Assembly (NCBI GenBank): GCA_963732595.1
Contig: CAVSZZ010000002.1
Span: 1,488,001-1,552,000, forward strand
Direction: 5' to 3'
Origin: JAFGXF01 sp963732595
GTDB taxonomy: Bacteria > Chloroflexota > Anaerolineae > Anaerolineales > Anaerolineaceae
Length of the DNA: 64,000 nt
How positions within the stretch are numbered: position 1 is the first letter of the stretch; every line of letters starts with the position of its first letter. The notes under the pieces were generated by a model. The model searched no databases. It saw nothing but the letters and a program-made list of their open reading frames with translations, and was not told where the DNA came from. Made by a program: the position numbers and the translations under genes. Below, piece by piece: positions 1 through 11,242 of the stretch.

Positions 1-3000
1 GTCATAATTCTCCAACCCGTTGCCTACGGCTTCACTGGCAACGATGGCATAGGGGGAATCGGCCACTATTGCGGTGGCGGGAGCGCCATCGCTGGTCAGG
101 GTTACGCTGGACACGGTATCGGAGTTGACCAGGCCATCCGGAGTAAACTCAGTACCCAGGAAAGTGAAGGAATCACCGTAGGTTTTGCTTTGGTCAGCAC
201 CGGTGATGGTGAGGTCCTTGGGGTCAACGAATAAGTGACCGATACCATAGATAATATGGTAGTTTTCCAAGCCAGTGCCCGCAGCATTATCGGAAAGGAT
301 GTCATGACTACCAACATTGGCTACGGCGCCGACACCATCGCTGGAGAGCTCCACGTAGGTGATGGCGTCACCGTTTATAGTAACGAGTCTAGGAGCAGTG
401 AACTCAGTGCCCAGGAAAGTGAAGGGGTCGCCGTATGTCTTATGCAGCTCATCAGGGAAAATCGTGAGTTCCCGCAGACCAACCGTGAGGCTGCCATCGA
501 CATAATCGATATCATAATTGTCCAAGCCCGGTACCAGTGGCCGCACTGGCGACGATAGCATAAGGGGAACCGGCCACCGTTGCCGCGCCGAGAGCGCCAT
601 CACTGGTCAATGTCACACTGGAGACGGTATCGGCGTTGACGAGATCATCCAGAGTGAATTCTGTACCCAGGAAAGTGAAGACATCACCATAGGTCTTGCC
701 TTGATCATCGGCAGTGATGGTGAGGGTCTTGAGTCCAACCGTGAAGTTGCCATCAGCGTAGGTCGATGGCATAGTTCTCCAGCCCGGTACCAATAGCCGC
801 ACTGGCGACAATGGTATAAGGGGATCCGGCCACTATTGCAGTGGCTGGAGCGCCATCGCTGGTCAGGGTCACACTGGAGACGGTATCGGAGTTGACGAGG
901 CCAGTCCGGAGTGAACTCAGTGCCCAGGAAGGTGAAGGCATTACCATAGGTCTTACCTTGATCATCGGCAGTGATGGTGAGGGTCTTGGTATCGACCGTG
1001 AAACTGCCATCTACATAAGCGATAGTCATAGTTCTCCAGGCCGGTACCAGCGACCGCACTGGCGACGATGGCATAGGGGGAACCGGAGACGGTAGCTGTG
1101 GCGGTTGCGCCGTCACTGGTCAGAGCCACACTGGTGACGGTATCGGAGTTGACGAGGCCATCCGGAGTGAACTCAGTACCCAGGAAAGTAAAGGCATCAC
1201 CATAGGTTTTACCTTGATCATCGGCAGTGATGGTGAGGTCCTTGGTATCGACCGTGAAACTGCCATCGACATAAGCGATATCATAATTGTCCAAGCCTGT
1301 ACCAGTGGCCGCACTGGCGACGATGGCATAGGGGGAACCGGAGACGGTAGCTGTGGCGGTTGCGCCGTCACTGGTCAGAGCCACACTGGTGACGGTATCG
1401 GAGTTGACCAGACCAGCAGGAGTGAACTCTGTGCCTGAGAAGGTGACAGCATCACCGTAGGTCTTGCTTTGGTCATCGGCGGTGATGGAGAGTTCCCGGA
1501 GAATAACTGTGAGGCTGCCATCGACATAAGCGATGTCATAGTTCTCCAACCCGGTGCCAACAGCGGCACTGGCAACGATAGCATAAGGGGATCCAGCGAC
1601 CGTTGTGGTGGCGGGAGCGCCATCGCTTGTCAGGGTCACGCTGGTGATGGTATCGGAGTTGACCAGGCCATCCGGGGTGAACTCAGTACCCAGGAAAGTG
1701 ATGGCATCGCCATACGTCTTGGACTGATCATTGGAGGTGATGGTGAGGTCCTTGGGATCGACCGTGAAGCTGCCATCGACATAAGCGATGTCATAATTAT
1801 CCAAACCGGTGCCAACAGCGCTACTGGCAACGATGGCATATGGGGACCCGGTCACAGTTGCAGCGGTCGGAGCACCAGAACTCGTTAGGGTCACGCTGGT
1901 GACGGTATCGGAGTTGACCAGGCCATCCGGGGTGAACTCAGTACCCAGGAAAGTGATGGCATCGCCATACGTCTTGGACTGATCATTGGAGGTGATGGTG
2001 AGGTCCTTGGGATCGACCGTGAAGCTGCCATCGACATAAGCGATGTCATAATTATCCAAACCGGTGCCAACAGCGCTACTGGCAACGATGGCATATGGGG
2101 ACCCGGTCACAGTTGCAGCGGTCGGAGCACCAGAACTCGTTAGGGTCACGCTGGTGACGGTATCGGAGTTGACCAGGCCATCCGGTGTGAACTCAGTGCC
2201 AGAGAAGGTGAAGGTATCACCGTAGGACTTGGATTCATCACTAGCGGTGATTGTGAGGGCTTTTGCGTTAATAATGAAGTTACCTGCCGAAGCGTTCATG
2301 AGTGTACTGTAGTTGGTTGTGTCGGTAGGAGTGAAGTTGGCCGTGATTGCATACGTACCCGCATTGGTCGGCACAGTCAATGAACCGTTATATTGAACGT
2401 TGCTGAAAGTTCCAGCCACAGGAGAGCCACCATCAGTAGCGCTAAGGGTGACTGCCTGGGGAGAGCCGTTATAGGTGACTGGGGAGTTCGTCACGGATAA
2501 CGTGGGTGGCATTGTATAGGTCACAGTGATGGAGATGTAATCAACGGACGCAGTCCTATTACCAGCGGCCCTGTAATTATGGACTTGGAGTATTACGCCA
2601 AAGTCAGCCGCATTGATCTGGGCTGGCGACCAGGTGGTTCCCCACAATGCATTTGCACCAGTAGGTGAATAAGACTGTACTCCCCCTGGAGCAATCGGCC
2701 AATCTGCTGCAATGGCATTGTTGTTGCCGGTGGGGGTACCGGCTTTGACAAGCTGCACAACGGTATCACGGACACTACTACCACTTGCGTAACGATCAAT
2801 GTTGACCGATATCCCGGTGATGGTTGCATTTGTGTCGATATTGAAACCAAAGCCGGATGCAGTTAATGTATGAGAATCAGTTCCTGCAGCCATATTATTG
2901 GTCGTAGAATATGAGCCGTCGTCAGCTGTAATAAGCAAGGGAGTATTCCAGGTACCATTAATACCCCCGCCCCCATCCACACCCGTTCCGGCAATATTTG

Positions 3001-3094
3001 GTCCGGAGCTGGCTGCGTCCACGGATGATAATGGTAATGCTGCCAGGATGGTGATGATCCATACGACAGTCATCAGTATTTTAATTTTACGCAT
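1..3094 (-). CDS. Secreted MBG-repeat surface protein, 3' end outside window, frameshifted
   Basis: The start is ATG at 3094, preceded by the strong ribosome site AAAGGAG (MRKIKIL...). A signal peptide (hydrophobic stretch, then SSVDAA) is followed by a domain of about 200 residues with WNTPL and a SVDYISITV-like strand, and then tandem MBG/YGX-type domains. Each MBG unit is 85 residues (255 bp), with the landmarks LTITADDQ, KTYGD, FLGTEFTPDGLVNSDTV, SPYAIVAS and NYDIAYVDG. Nine units lie in the window and the gene runs off the left edge. Reading is continuous from 3094 to about 1030 and then breaks. Unit spacing changes from 255 to 256, 257 and 256 bp, which means small insertions. MBG domains are known from bacterial surface and adhesin-like proteins; an adhesive or structural cell-surface role is inferred. 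The stop codon is not visible. Confidence 0.85.
78..2270 (-). repeat. 255-bp tandem coding repeat, nine units
   Basis: The same landmark (the codons for LTIT preceding the YGD motif) recurs near 209, 464, 720, 977, 1233, 1488, 1743, 1998 and 2253. The period is 255 bp except between 464 and 1233, where it is 256, 257 and 256. The units starting near 1664 and 1919 are identical over the full 255 bp, so they arose by very recent duplication or gene conversion, or represent an assembly duplicate. The other units differ by scattered substitutions. Confidence 0.9.
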
Positions 3095-3320
3095 TGAATA
3101 TTCTCCTTTACATGACAAAGAGTGGCTACCAACTACGCCACACACATTCTACTTTTGGATGCTACATATATAGATTCGTAATAATCGTAAATACGTAGAT
3201 GCCGAGAAATCTAATTTTCAGCAGGCAGATGGTTGCAATAAGCAGGCCGTTCGACCTTCGAAAAGTGATCAAATCCCCATAATCTGATGGACAGGTCGTT
3301 GATTATTGAATCTAATTGAT

Positions 3321-3376
3321 ATTATAACAGGGGCGATATTACGTCAATAGTCCGATGATCATTATATTAGACTATT
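3321..3376 (-). promoter_or_regulatory. Promoter and inverted-repeat operator of the MBG-repeat gene
   Basis: On the minus strand there is a -10 TATAAT (3321-3326) and a -35 TTGACG (3342-3347) with a short 15-bp spacer. The -35 overlaps an inverted repeat AATAGTC (3346-3352) / GACTATT (3370-3376) with 17 bp between the arms. The same arrangement with identical spacing lies at 9669-9699. Confidence 0.5.
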
Positions 3377-3517
3377 CTTATGGAATTTATTAGTGCCTGA
3401 TTGCTTGGGAAAAGCCAATAGGTGCCTTGAAGTGAGGGTGTTCCAGATAATTCCCGGCGTTTGCCCGCCTTAAACCTTTAATTCACTGGAGGATTGCTGG
3501 TAAATGGGCGAAAATGA

Positions 3518-3544
3518 GAGAGAGCGCATTTGTAGCGCTCTCTC
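3518..3544 (-). terminator. Terminator hairpin
   Basis: The arms GAGAGAGCGC (3518-3527) and GCGCTCTCTC (3535-3544) form a perfect 10-bp stem with a 7-nt loop. It lies 37 bp beyond the stop of the beta-helix gene, with a TCATTTTC tract following on the minus strand. Confidence 0.6.
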
Positions 3545-3580
3545 TTTGTTTCAGGAACTCTTTACTTACTGACTGACAAT

Positions 3581-6500
3581 CTACGGTCTGACGATGATCG
3601 GCAGGAAGAAGCGGTACAGATAGATGGTCAGGTAATCACCAACAAAGGTGAGCTCGTAATCCTCTGTCAGTGCCAGGCTGCCGATGGTGATGGCATACAT
3701 ACCTGCTGTTTCACCCGGATCGCGGCTGAGGGTGCCGGTGAAGGCATCCGAGAAAGCCAGTGATCCTGCTGTGATCGCATAGGTAAACGTCGGGTCAACC
3801 GTACCGATCAGCTTGGTCATGGCATCCGCGGTGACCGTGATGGCTCGCTTGTTCACGGTCAGGGTCTGACCACCGGTGCTACCCGTGAAAGCTGTGTCGC
3901 CGGAATAGGTGGCAGTGATCAAGTGGAAGCCGGTACTCACCAGGTTTGGTGTGTAACTGACCGAACAGGTGGAAACTCCGCCTGCGCCGGAGAGTGTGCA
4001 CGGGCTGGTGGCGAAGATGCCGCTGACGTCAGTCGTCCAGGCGACGGTTCCACCCGGTGTATTGGGTCCCGCAGAGGCGCTGACCGTGGCCACACAGGTG
4101 ATTGAATCGCCATAGGTCACCACTGGGGAGCCGCTGCCACAGTCCACGGTCGTGGTGCTGGGCATCACATCCGCGTCGAGATGGACGGGCAGGCTGAGGG
4201 AGTCGAGGACGACCGGGGTTACGAAGTTGTCCTTGGAGATGATGGACTCGATCAGGACGGTCGTATCGATGGCCAGCGGATTGCCGCCGCCGTTGGTGAG
4301 GGTGATGGAGTAGATCTCGACCTTACCGCCGTAGTTGGCGTCAAAGGGAGAAGCAGAGCCACCAGCCAGGTCGGTGATCCAGAAGGTGGTGCCTGGGATC
4401 AGGACGTCGGTGACGTACGGGAAGGGACCAACGCCGTCGACGGTGGCCAGAATGGAGACGGTGGTACCGGCGGGCAGAGCCTGTCCGAGGGTCATGCGTG
4501 AGTTGATGGTGTAGGGCAGGTCCACGATGACGGGCGGGATGGAGGCCGGGAATGTGGCAGTGACGGAAGCCAGCGAGGTACCGGAGAGGTCCATGTTGGC
4601 TTGCAGCCAGGCCAGGGCGCCAGCTTCATCGGTCACGAGGATCGTGGTGCAGAGCTGCTCATTATCCAGGGTTACACATACATCGTTATTACCTTCAACC
4701 GTGGGATCATAGACAGAGGAGGTCAGCCCATTCAATGTTGGATCAGAGGCAGGGGTCATGGTGCCATTTTCAGCAGTGTAATCCATGAGGATCCCATCGG
4801 ATACAAATCCCATCGGGCTGGTATCGACCGCATCGCTGTTTGTGATCAGCGTGCTGATTGTAGTGGTGGTCTCACTGATGTCAATATCTGGACCCCAATC
4901 AGTTGTGTGAAAGCCAAGATAAGTGATGGTATTTGTTGCGTAGGAGATCCATTCATCTGCGGGATCAAAGATATCACTACCGATCGGATCGCCTGACATA
5001 AGGGAATCTGCTCGCACAAGCGTATGGTCTCTGGTGGTGATGGGTTCAGTTCCCCAATAACCGATTCCCGGTCTGTATCCGATTTGTCCGATAACATCTA
5101 CAAGAGTATTATCTGAAGCCTTTCGAAGCGCCACAGCATCATCGCCGTTGTGATTTACGACGTTGTTAGCAGTATCCGCTATGGCCAACACTGCAGGATC
5201 GGCCTGGGTATTTGCGATGACATGAACATCCCCATTCGCGAGGTAGGTGCCAGCAGGCCAGATGTACGTAACTGTCGGAGAAGTTGCACCGTTGGAGTAT
5301 AAAGCAACCTGGTAATCATGGAGATCCACTGTGAGACCGGTACCATTGAATATCTCCAGGACTTTATAGAAACCTGAGCCTTCGATATATTCCGAGAAGA
5401 ATAAATCTCCAGCGGCAGGCCCTGTTTCGCTCTCTAGGATCAGCCAGGGATTCGGGTCGACCGTACCAAAGAACAGATCACAATCGGTTGATCCATCGGC
5501 GGTCGGGCCTTCATTGCAGCCCCACCAGTTGTTCTCGGCAGCTACTGCGGCCAACGAATAGTTGACGATGCCGCCGTAAGCTGACCCATCTGAACCGATA
5601 TACGTCTGCTCATTAGCGAAAATTCGGTTGAGAAGGATTGCGACATTGGTTGGACCGGCATTGTTCTTCCCGGGTTCGCCAATCCGGATGCCACGTTCGT
5701 TACCGACGAAATTACTACCGGATGTCACGACACCATCCAACGTGGCCGGGAAAGCACCGTAAGTCGCGCCATCATCACGAGCTTTGAGCGTTAAACCAAC
5801 GCCGTGTTGAGCGCCACCCAGGGCATTGTTGGTGAAATCTGGAATCGATGAAGGCGATATTCTGATAGGTGCCCGCCTTCAGATTGAGATCAACACCAGT
5901 CATCCAGGGGATGAAGTAGGAAGGTAGTCCAGTGGCGTCGAAACCATTTTCGCTGATGTACAATCAATGAAGCTGGCTTCGGTCAGTTTCTCGGTGTACA
6001 AGCCCCTTCAAATTATTGTGGTTGAAAGTGGTATTGGTCACTGAAACATTACTGACCGTGCTGGTATCTGCACTGACGGCTTTTTGGAAATACCATCCGT
6101 AGGCCAGATTGTTGAAGGCACTATCGACAATGGTCAGGTGATCAAGCGTGGATGTCAGGTCGACATAAAGACCTCTTTCCTGTTCGGTTTGGGCATTGTT
6201 ATTTGTGCCAATCACGAATAGGTTATCCAAAGTCAGGTATGCCACGGATGTGCCGGTGGATTCGGTAAAGCGACCAATGCTGACACCAGCCTGTCCGATT
6301 GGTTGGACCTGCATGCCAGAAAGCAATATGATCGCCCCGGAGTTGCCGGTGGCGGTAATTTGGAATACGCCAACTTTATAGTCCACACTAGTCGGGCTGG
6401 TCACGATGGTATCTGAAGCCGTGTTTCCACTGCCTGCACCGAGGATGGAAACAATTTTATTGACCACCACATTTTCTTCATAAATACCGGCCGCTACATT

Positions 6501-9180
6501 GACGACACCACCCGATGTAACCGCGTCGACACCTGCCTGGATGGTGTCAAAACCGTTGTAGCCATAGGCTACGAGGTTCCCGGTGCCAATTCCATCGGGA
6601 TCGCTGAAGCGGTCTAACACCCGTCCAACCGGCATCCACAAATACAGGTGTAACAGCTGTCGGCGTGATGAACACGGATTCGATAACTGTGGCACCACTG
6701 GATGGCCTGGCTGCGTGAGTTGCGTCGGTGGAGAGTTCATTCAAACCGCGAATCCCGGTCTCACCGTCGATGGTGTTGCTGATATCCCAGTAGATCGGAA
6801 TATCAAAGGGGGTATCGTTGTAGGTCAAGTTATCCAGGAAGATGCCATCTGCACCACCCACATTGGTCAGGGTGTTGCCGGTAAAGGCATAGTGGTCACC
6901 ATCCGTGTGATAGGACGTTTTCATGGCCATGAATACTTCATCCACGCGGTCCAGGATATTGCCGCTGATTAACAAGCCATCGGTCTGAGAGGTGAGCCGG
7001 AAGGCGTGGTCGAAGTCATCGCCTGCGCGTCCAAGGAACTGGTTGTTGGTCAGGTGGATCGTGGTTCCGACGCCATCTGTATGGCTGTTCTCCCAGATAC
7101 CGAAGATTTCTTCGGTACCATTGGATGTATCGCCCACCTGGAAGATGTTCCCATCGATGACAAGCCCGTCATAACCGGAACCGGAGGTTCCAGACTGGAA
7201 GCCAAACGAAGCGCTCGTGGAAGTTCCGGTATGGAGACCATCCGCCTGGAAGGTGACTATATTGTTCTGGATGGTCTGATTCGCCCCAACCCAGAAATAG
7301 AAAGCGATATTCTGCATCCAATCGCTGTCATCGCTATTATCACCGGCCAGAACGATCTCATTATTCTGGATCATGGTGCCGCTGTAGCTGCCCACCGCGT
7401 TCCAGCCCAGTGTGATCGCACCCTCAAAATCCTCGATCAACAGATTCTCGATCGTCAGATTGGTATTGCCGGGTGCGTCCTCGCCGAACAGGAAGGAGGA
7501 GAAGATGATCGTTCCGGAATCATCCACATCGCCTACGCCGAGGATATGGCCAGTTCCCAGGCTACTGGTGATCGTGAGATCATCAACGCCTTCGGGGATC
7601 TCCAAACCACGGATGTCACCGTAATCCGTATCCGCATAACTTGCCAGGTAGGCTGTATTGGCCAAGGGATTAGAAGAAGCCCATGTATAGGGACCATTGA
7701 TATCGATGGTCTGTCCATCGACCGCGCAGGCAATTGCATTATCGAGGGTGGTGAAATCGTTCTCGGCTGCACTGACATCGCCTGGAGGGGTCACGGTAAA
7801 ACTGGTCGGGAGTTGGAACCCGGCATCCGTGCTGCCATCCGTGCCATAAACCAGCCACGGGGCGAAGGTCATTCCAGTCTCGAGAGGATCCGAGGTGGTC
7901 ATACCTGCCCGGCCACCCCACCAGTTGCAGGTACCATCCACTGAATAAGTTCCGGTGCCTGTCGCGACCACGCCATCTGTATAGTTCGTGATGGAGTTAT
8001 GGAGGAAAGTGGCCGATAAGGTGTATGTGGGATCAGTCTCGAAGTTCGTAGCCGTTTCATAGTTTGTTACAACGTTATTGGTGAAGCTGGCTGATACATT
8101 GCCTGAGCCATATCCCCAAATAGACGTGGTTTCATAAATACCGGTTGCTCCTGACAGGTTTTCGCCATCAAGCACATTATTGGTAAACGCGGTTGTTACG
8201 GCTGCATATTGGCCTGCCATAGCCATACCGACAGAGCAATTGGTGATGGTGTTCCCGTCAACACTGTTATTGAGTCTTGAGGCGAATACCCAGAGACCGT
8301 AACCGTTGGTTGAGCAGTCTTCGATAACATTGCCATGGATCACGTCTCCAATACCGCCGTATGAACCATTGTTATCACTATGGATACCGACCGGGGTATT
8401 GCGGACGGTGTTATGCAAATATTGGGTGCCACTGGAATGGTTGGATACGATACCATCACTGGCATCAATGATCGTGTTGTCTTGAATCATGCCAGAACCA
8501 GCCCAGTTCATGATGGCATTACCCTGAGCGGTGTCACCGCGTACATTTTGCACGAGATTATCGTGAATATCGAAACCGGTGCCACCACTTGATGCGTAAA
8601 TACCACGGAAGTAGATATTTTGTATGATCGTTTCAGCCACTTCCAGGTTATCGAAGACACCGAGCGAGAAGTCCTCTACGACGCCATTGCGTGCATCAAT
8701 ATCTGCGCCACCGACAACAATACCACTGACGATGACCGGGTTATCACCATCCAGTGTGAATCCACGAATGGCGACATCACTCGCCTGAACCAGGAAGATA
8801 TTGCTGCCGCAGAGCGATCCGGCGCATGCCGGGTTTGACACTGCCGGATAGATAATGGTCGTCGCTGCTCCAGCACCAGATATTTCTGATGCCTTATTTA
8901 CAACGACATTCTCAGTATAGATTCCTGCTGCAACGGTGACCGTACCGCCGGTATCGACCAGGTCGACACCTTTCTGGATGGTCTTGACTGCACAGACCAG
9001 GCCTGGCCCTCCGCTACCTGGGTAGGCAACATCGGCTGTGCCGTCGCAATTCGTGTCATCGCCGTCCGGTCTGACGTAGATCGTGCCAGCCGCCTGGACA
9101 GATGAGAGTGGGACTACCACCAGTAGTAATAACACGATGGTGGCGGTGAAAAACTTGGATAGTACTAATCTGATAGACAT
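3581..9180 (-). CDS. Giant secreted beta-helix / lamin-tail / Ig-like protein, frameshifted
   Basis: The start is ATG at 9180 with a GAGGAG ribosome site and a clear signal peptide ending ...SSVQAA. The first 850 or so residues are right-handed parallel beta-helix repeats (many short I/V-x-N-N-x-I turns, NNWWG motifs). A second beta-helix section follows, then a lamin-tail-like domain (LFFSEYIEGSG, VLEIFNGTG), Ig-like repeats (TYSGDTAFTG) and an MBG-like domain near the end. The last residues are YRFFLPIIVRP, an aromatic/proline-rich tail. Reading shifts frame near 6620, 5998 and 5845, but the three pieces join into one protein of about 1,865 residues. Such proteins are usually exported and surface-attached; binding or degradation of polysaccharide is possible but not shown. 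Confidence 0.82.
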
Positions 9181-9641
9181 GTGATTCTCCTCTTGAGATT
9201 GAAATAAAAAAGCATCCCATTGGTAAATGGAATGCTTTAATGGATTAATCCTGTTAGGGTGTAATACCGAACAATCGTTGGGAATCCGAACGGTAAACCG
9301 ATGCTTTTATTTTGTTTGTGAACTTGCAAAGTTTTTTCCTCCTGAGTTTATTGGGACTTTACCGTAAAAAACGACAAAAAGTCCCTCTCTTATCGAGACT
9401 ATCGCTGAGTTGTTTGGCTTAAGGCGTTATTGCTCGGGATTCTTGGCTCGCGAAGAAAACGCCCATCACTTCAATATGGTGGCCATGGCTGCAATGCAAT
9501 AGTTCTTGTAGGTTTTACGTTGCTGAGGGTGGTAACTCCCCTGACCCTCTGATCACGGATGCGGGCGCCCGTGCTCATTTGTGGTGTTAAAGAGTACCCC
9601 TTTTCGATCAATGCTTCCCGCCTGGATTCTTAATTGTTTAC

Positions 9642-9699
9642 ATGATATGACAAGTTGTTGAAGAAGTCAATAGTCCTGGCAACCTATATAGGGACTATT
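9642..9699 (-). promoter_or_regulatory. Promoter and inverted-repeat operator of the giant beta-helix gene
   Basis: On the minus strand there is a -35 TTGACT (9665-9670) and a -10 TATCAT (9642-9647) with a 17-bp spacer. Immediately upstream and overlapping the -35 is AATAGTC (9669-9675) / GACTATT (9693-9699), again 17 bp apart, as at 3346-3376. Confidence 0.55.
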
Positions 9700-9812
9700 A
9701 ATACAAAAGGTTCCACTAGTCATAGAGGTAATATCTTGTGATAATAAATGGATCTGTCGATATTGATAGGTAGGTGTTATCAATATATTGAGTGGCACCG
9801 CATTGAGTGGAA

Positions 9813-9842
9813 AAAAACAAGCGCCGACCGGCGCTTGTTTTT
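9813..9842 (-). terminator. Bidirectional intrinsic terminator after trpB2
   Basis: A near-perfect palindrome of 14-bp arms (AAAAACAAGCGCCG and its complement) is flanked by A and T runs. It lies 12 bp beyond the trpB2 stop and can work in either direction. Confidence 0.85.
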
Positions 9843-9853
9843 CGATGCTGGCA

Positions 9854-11218
9854 TTAATTCGCTATGGTAGGCAGGCGTCTGCGAATCTCCTCTTGATTAA
9901 CAGGGCTGTCGAAATCGGCCAATTTATCCGACAGATATGCCTGGTAGGCACTCAGGTCAAAATTACCGTGTCCTGACAGGTTGAACAGGATCACACGCGT
10001 ATCGCCTTTTTGTTTGGCATCCAGCGCCTCATCGATGGCGACCCGGATGGCATGCGCCGATTCGGGCGCCGGCAGCAGCCCTTCGGCGCGGGTGAACTGC
10101 AGCGCGGCTTCGAAGGTGGGGATCTGTGGAACGGCCACGGCTTCCAGCAACCCGGCGTTGTAAAGTGCCGAGATCTGGGGCGACATGCCATGATAGCGCA
10201 GGCCGCCGGCATGGATGGCGGGCGGGATGAAGTCATGCCCGAGCGAGTACATTTTTACGATGGGGGCTGTTTTGGCAGTGTCCCCGTAATCAAAGGCATA
10301 CACGCCCTGGGTCAGGGAAGGGGTGGCGGTTGGTTCGACCGCCAGCAGTCGGGTCTTCTTGCCATCCTGAAGGTTATGTCGCAGGAAGGGGAAGGCGATC
10401 CCACCAAAATTGGATCCGCCGCCCACACAACCGATGACCACATCCGGGTATTCGCCCGCCAGGTCCATCTGCTTGAGGGCTTCCTCGCCGATGACCGTCT
10501 GGTGCAGCAGCACGTGGTTCAAGACCGACCCCAGGCTGTACTTGGTCTTTCCTCCAGAAGAGGCGGCCACCTCCACGGCTTCCGAGATGGCCAGCCCGAG
10601 GCTGCCGGGATGATCCGAATTTTCATCCAATACGGCACGCCCTGCATGCGTGCGGTTGGTCGGGCTGGAGTGAACTTTGGCGCCGTAGCTCTCCATCAGG
10701 ATACGGCGGTAGGGTTTCTGATCGTAGGAGACCCGCACCATGTAAACCTCGAGCGCCATCTCGAAGAAGGCGCAGGCCATGGCCAGCGCCGAGCCCCACT
10801 GGCCGGCACCGGTTTCAGTCGCCAGGGATTGGATCCCCTCAGCCTTGTTGTAGAAGGCCTGCGCGACGGCCGTGTTGGGTTTGTGACTTCCACATGGGGA
10901 GGCACCTTCATATTTATAGTAAATATGAGCCGGGGTGCCGAGCGCCTTCTCCAGGTGGACGGCACGCATGAGCGGGGTTGGCCGCCACAGCTTGTAGATC
11001 TCCCGCACCGGTTCGGGAATGTCGATGTAGCGCTCGGTCGAGACTTCCTGCTGGATCAAGGACATGGGGAACAGGACTGCCAGGTCAGCTGGAGTGACCG
11101 GTTTCATGGTCTGTGGGTTCAACACCGGCTCGGGCGGCACGGGTGAATCTGCGGCGATGTTGTACCAGGCTTTTGGCAGGTCCTTCTGGTTCAGGTCGAA
11201 ACGTGTTTGAGTGGTCAT
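9854..11218 (-). CDS. trpB: TrpB2-type tryptophan synthase beta chain
   Basis: This is a 454-residue pyridoxal-phosphate enzyme that joins indole and serine to make tryptophan. The Schiff-base lysine is K113 in GSHKPN, the catalytic glutamate E135 is in TETGAGQWG, and the phosphate-binding loop is GGGSN (266-270). The long N-terminal extension and overall length fit the TrpB2 subgroup, not the TrpA-paired TrpB1. The ATG at 11218 has an AGGAG site. It lies 24 bp downstream of trpS and shares its Trp T-box leader, which supports a tryptophan role. No trpA is in the window, so salvage of free indole is the likeliest job (inference). Confidence 0.93.
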   Translation of the reverse strand: MTTQTRFDLNQKDLPKAWYNIAADSPVPPEPVLNPQTMKPVTPADLAVLFPMSLIQQEVSTERYIDIPEPVREIYKLWRPTPLMRAVHLEKALGTPAHIYYKYEGASPCGSHKPNTAVAQAFYNKAEGIQSLATETGAGQWGSALAMACAFFEMALEVYMVRVSYDQKPYRRILMESYGAKVHSSPTNRTHAGRAVLDENSDHPGSLGLAISEAVEVAASSGGKTKYSLGSVLNHVLLHQTVIGEEALKQMDLAGEYPDVVIGCVGGGSNFGGIAFPFLRHNLQDGKKTRLLAVEPTATPSLTQGVYAFDYGDTAKTAPIVKMYSLGHDFIPPAIHAGGLRYHGMSPQISALYNAGLLEAVAVPQIPTFEAALQFTRAEGLLPAPESAHAIRVAIDEALDAKQKGDTRVILFNLSGHGNFDLSAYQAYLSDKLADFDSPVNQEEIRRRLPTIAN

Positions 11219-11242
11219 CAGATCTTCTCCTAAATGAAATTT

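Larger units (their letters stand above)
3095..3580. other. Intergenic region: 5' leader and promoter of the MBG-repeat gene, terminator of the upstream gene
   Basis: No coding sequence is seen. The region holds a terminator-like hairpin (3518-3544) for the gene ending at 3581, and a minus-strand promoter with an inverted-repeat element (3321-3376). An untranslated leader of about 220 nt precedes the ATG at 3094. I recognise no known riboswitch in it. Confidence 0.6.
9181..9853. other. Long 5' leader and promoter of the giant beta-helix gene
   Basis: No coding sequence is seen. A promoter at 9642-9670 would leave an untranslated leader of about 455 nt before the ATG at 9180. Read on the minus strand, the leader contains several possible helices: GAGGGT/ACCCTC, GGCGTT/AACGCC, and a perfect 8-bp GGGACTTT/AAAGTCCC (9353-9360 / 9378-9385). 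An imperfect AAAGCAT/ATGCTTT hairpin lies near 9213-9237. I could not match it to a known riboswitch class. Confidence 0.45.

Noticed and set aside
78..2270. Possible CRISPR array
   Set aside because: The 255-bp units are contiguous, coding and lack unique spacers; they encode MBG domains.
7006..7944. 312-codon open frame on the plus strand
   Set aside because: Antisense to the beta-helix gene; composition is a shadow of the real minus-strand coding.
9181..9641. c-di-GMP or c-di-AMP riboswitch
   Set aside because: I checked for the conserved cores of both classes and did not find them.
10010..11146. 378-codon open frame on the plus strand
   Set aside because: Antisense to trpB2, which has full family motifs.
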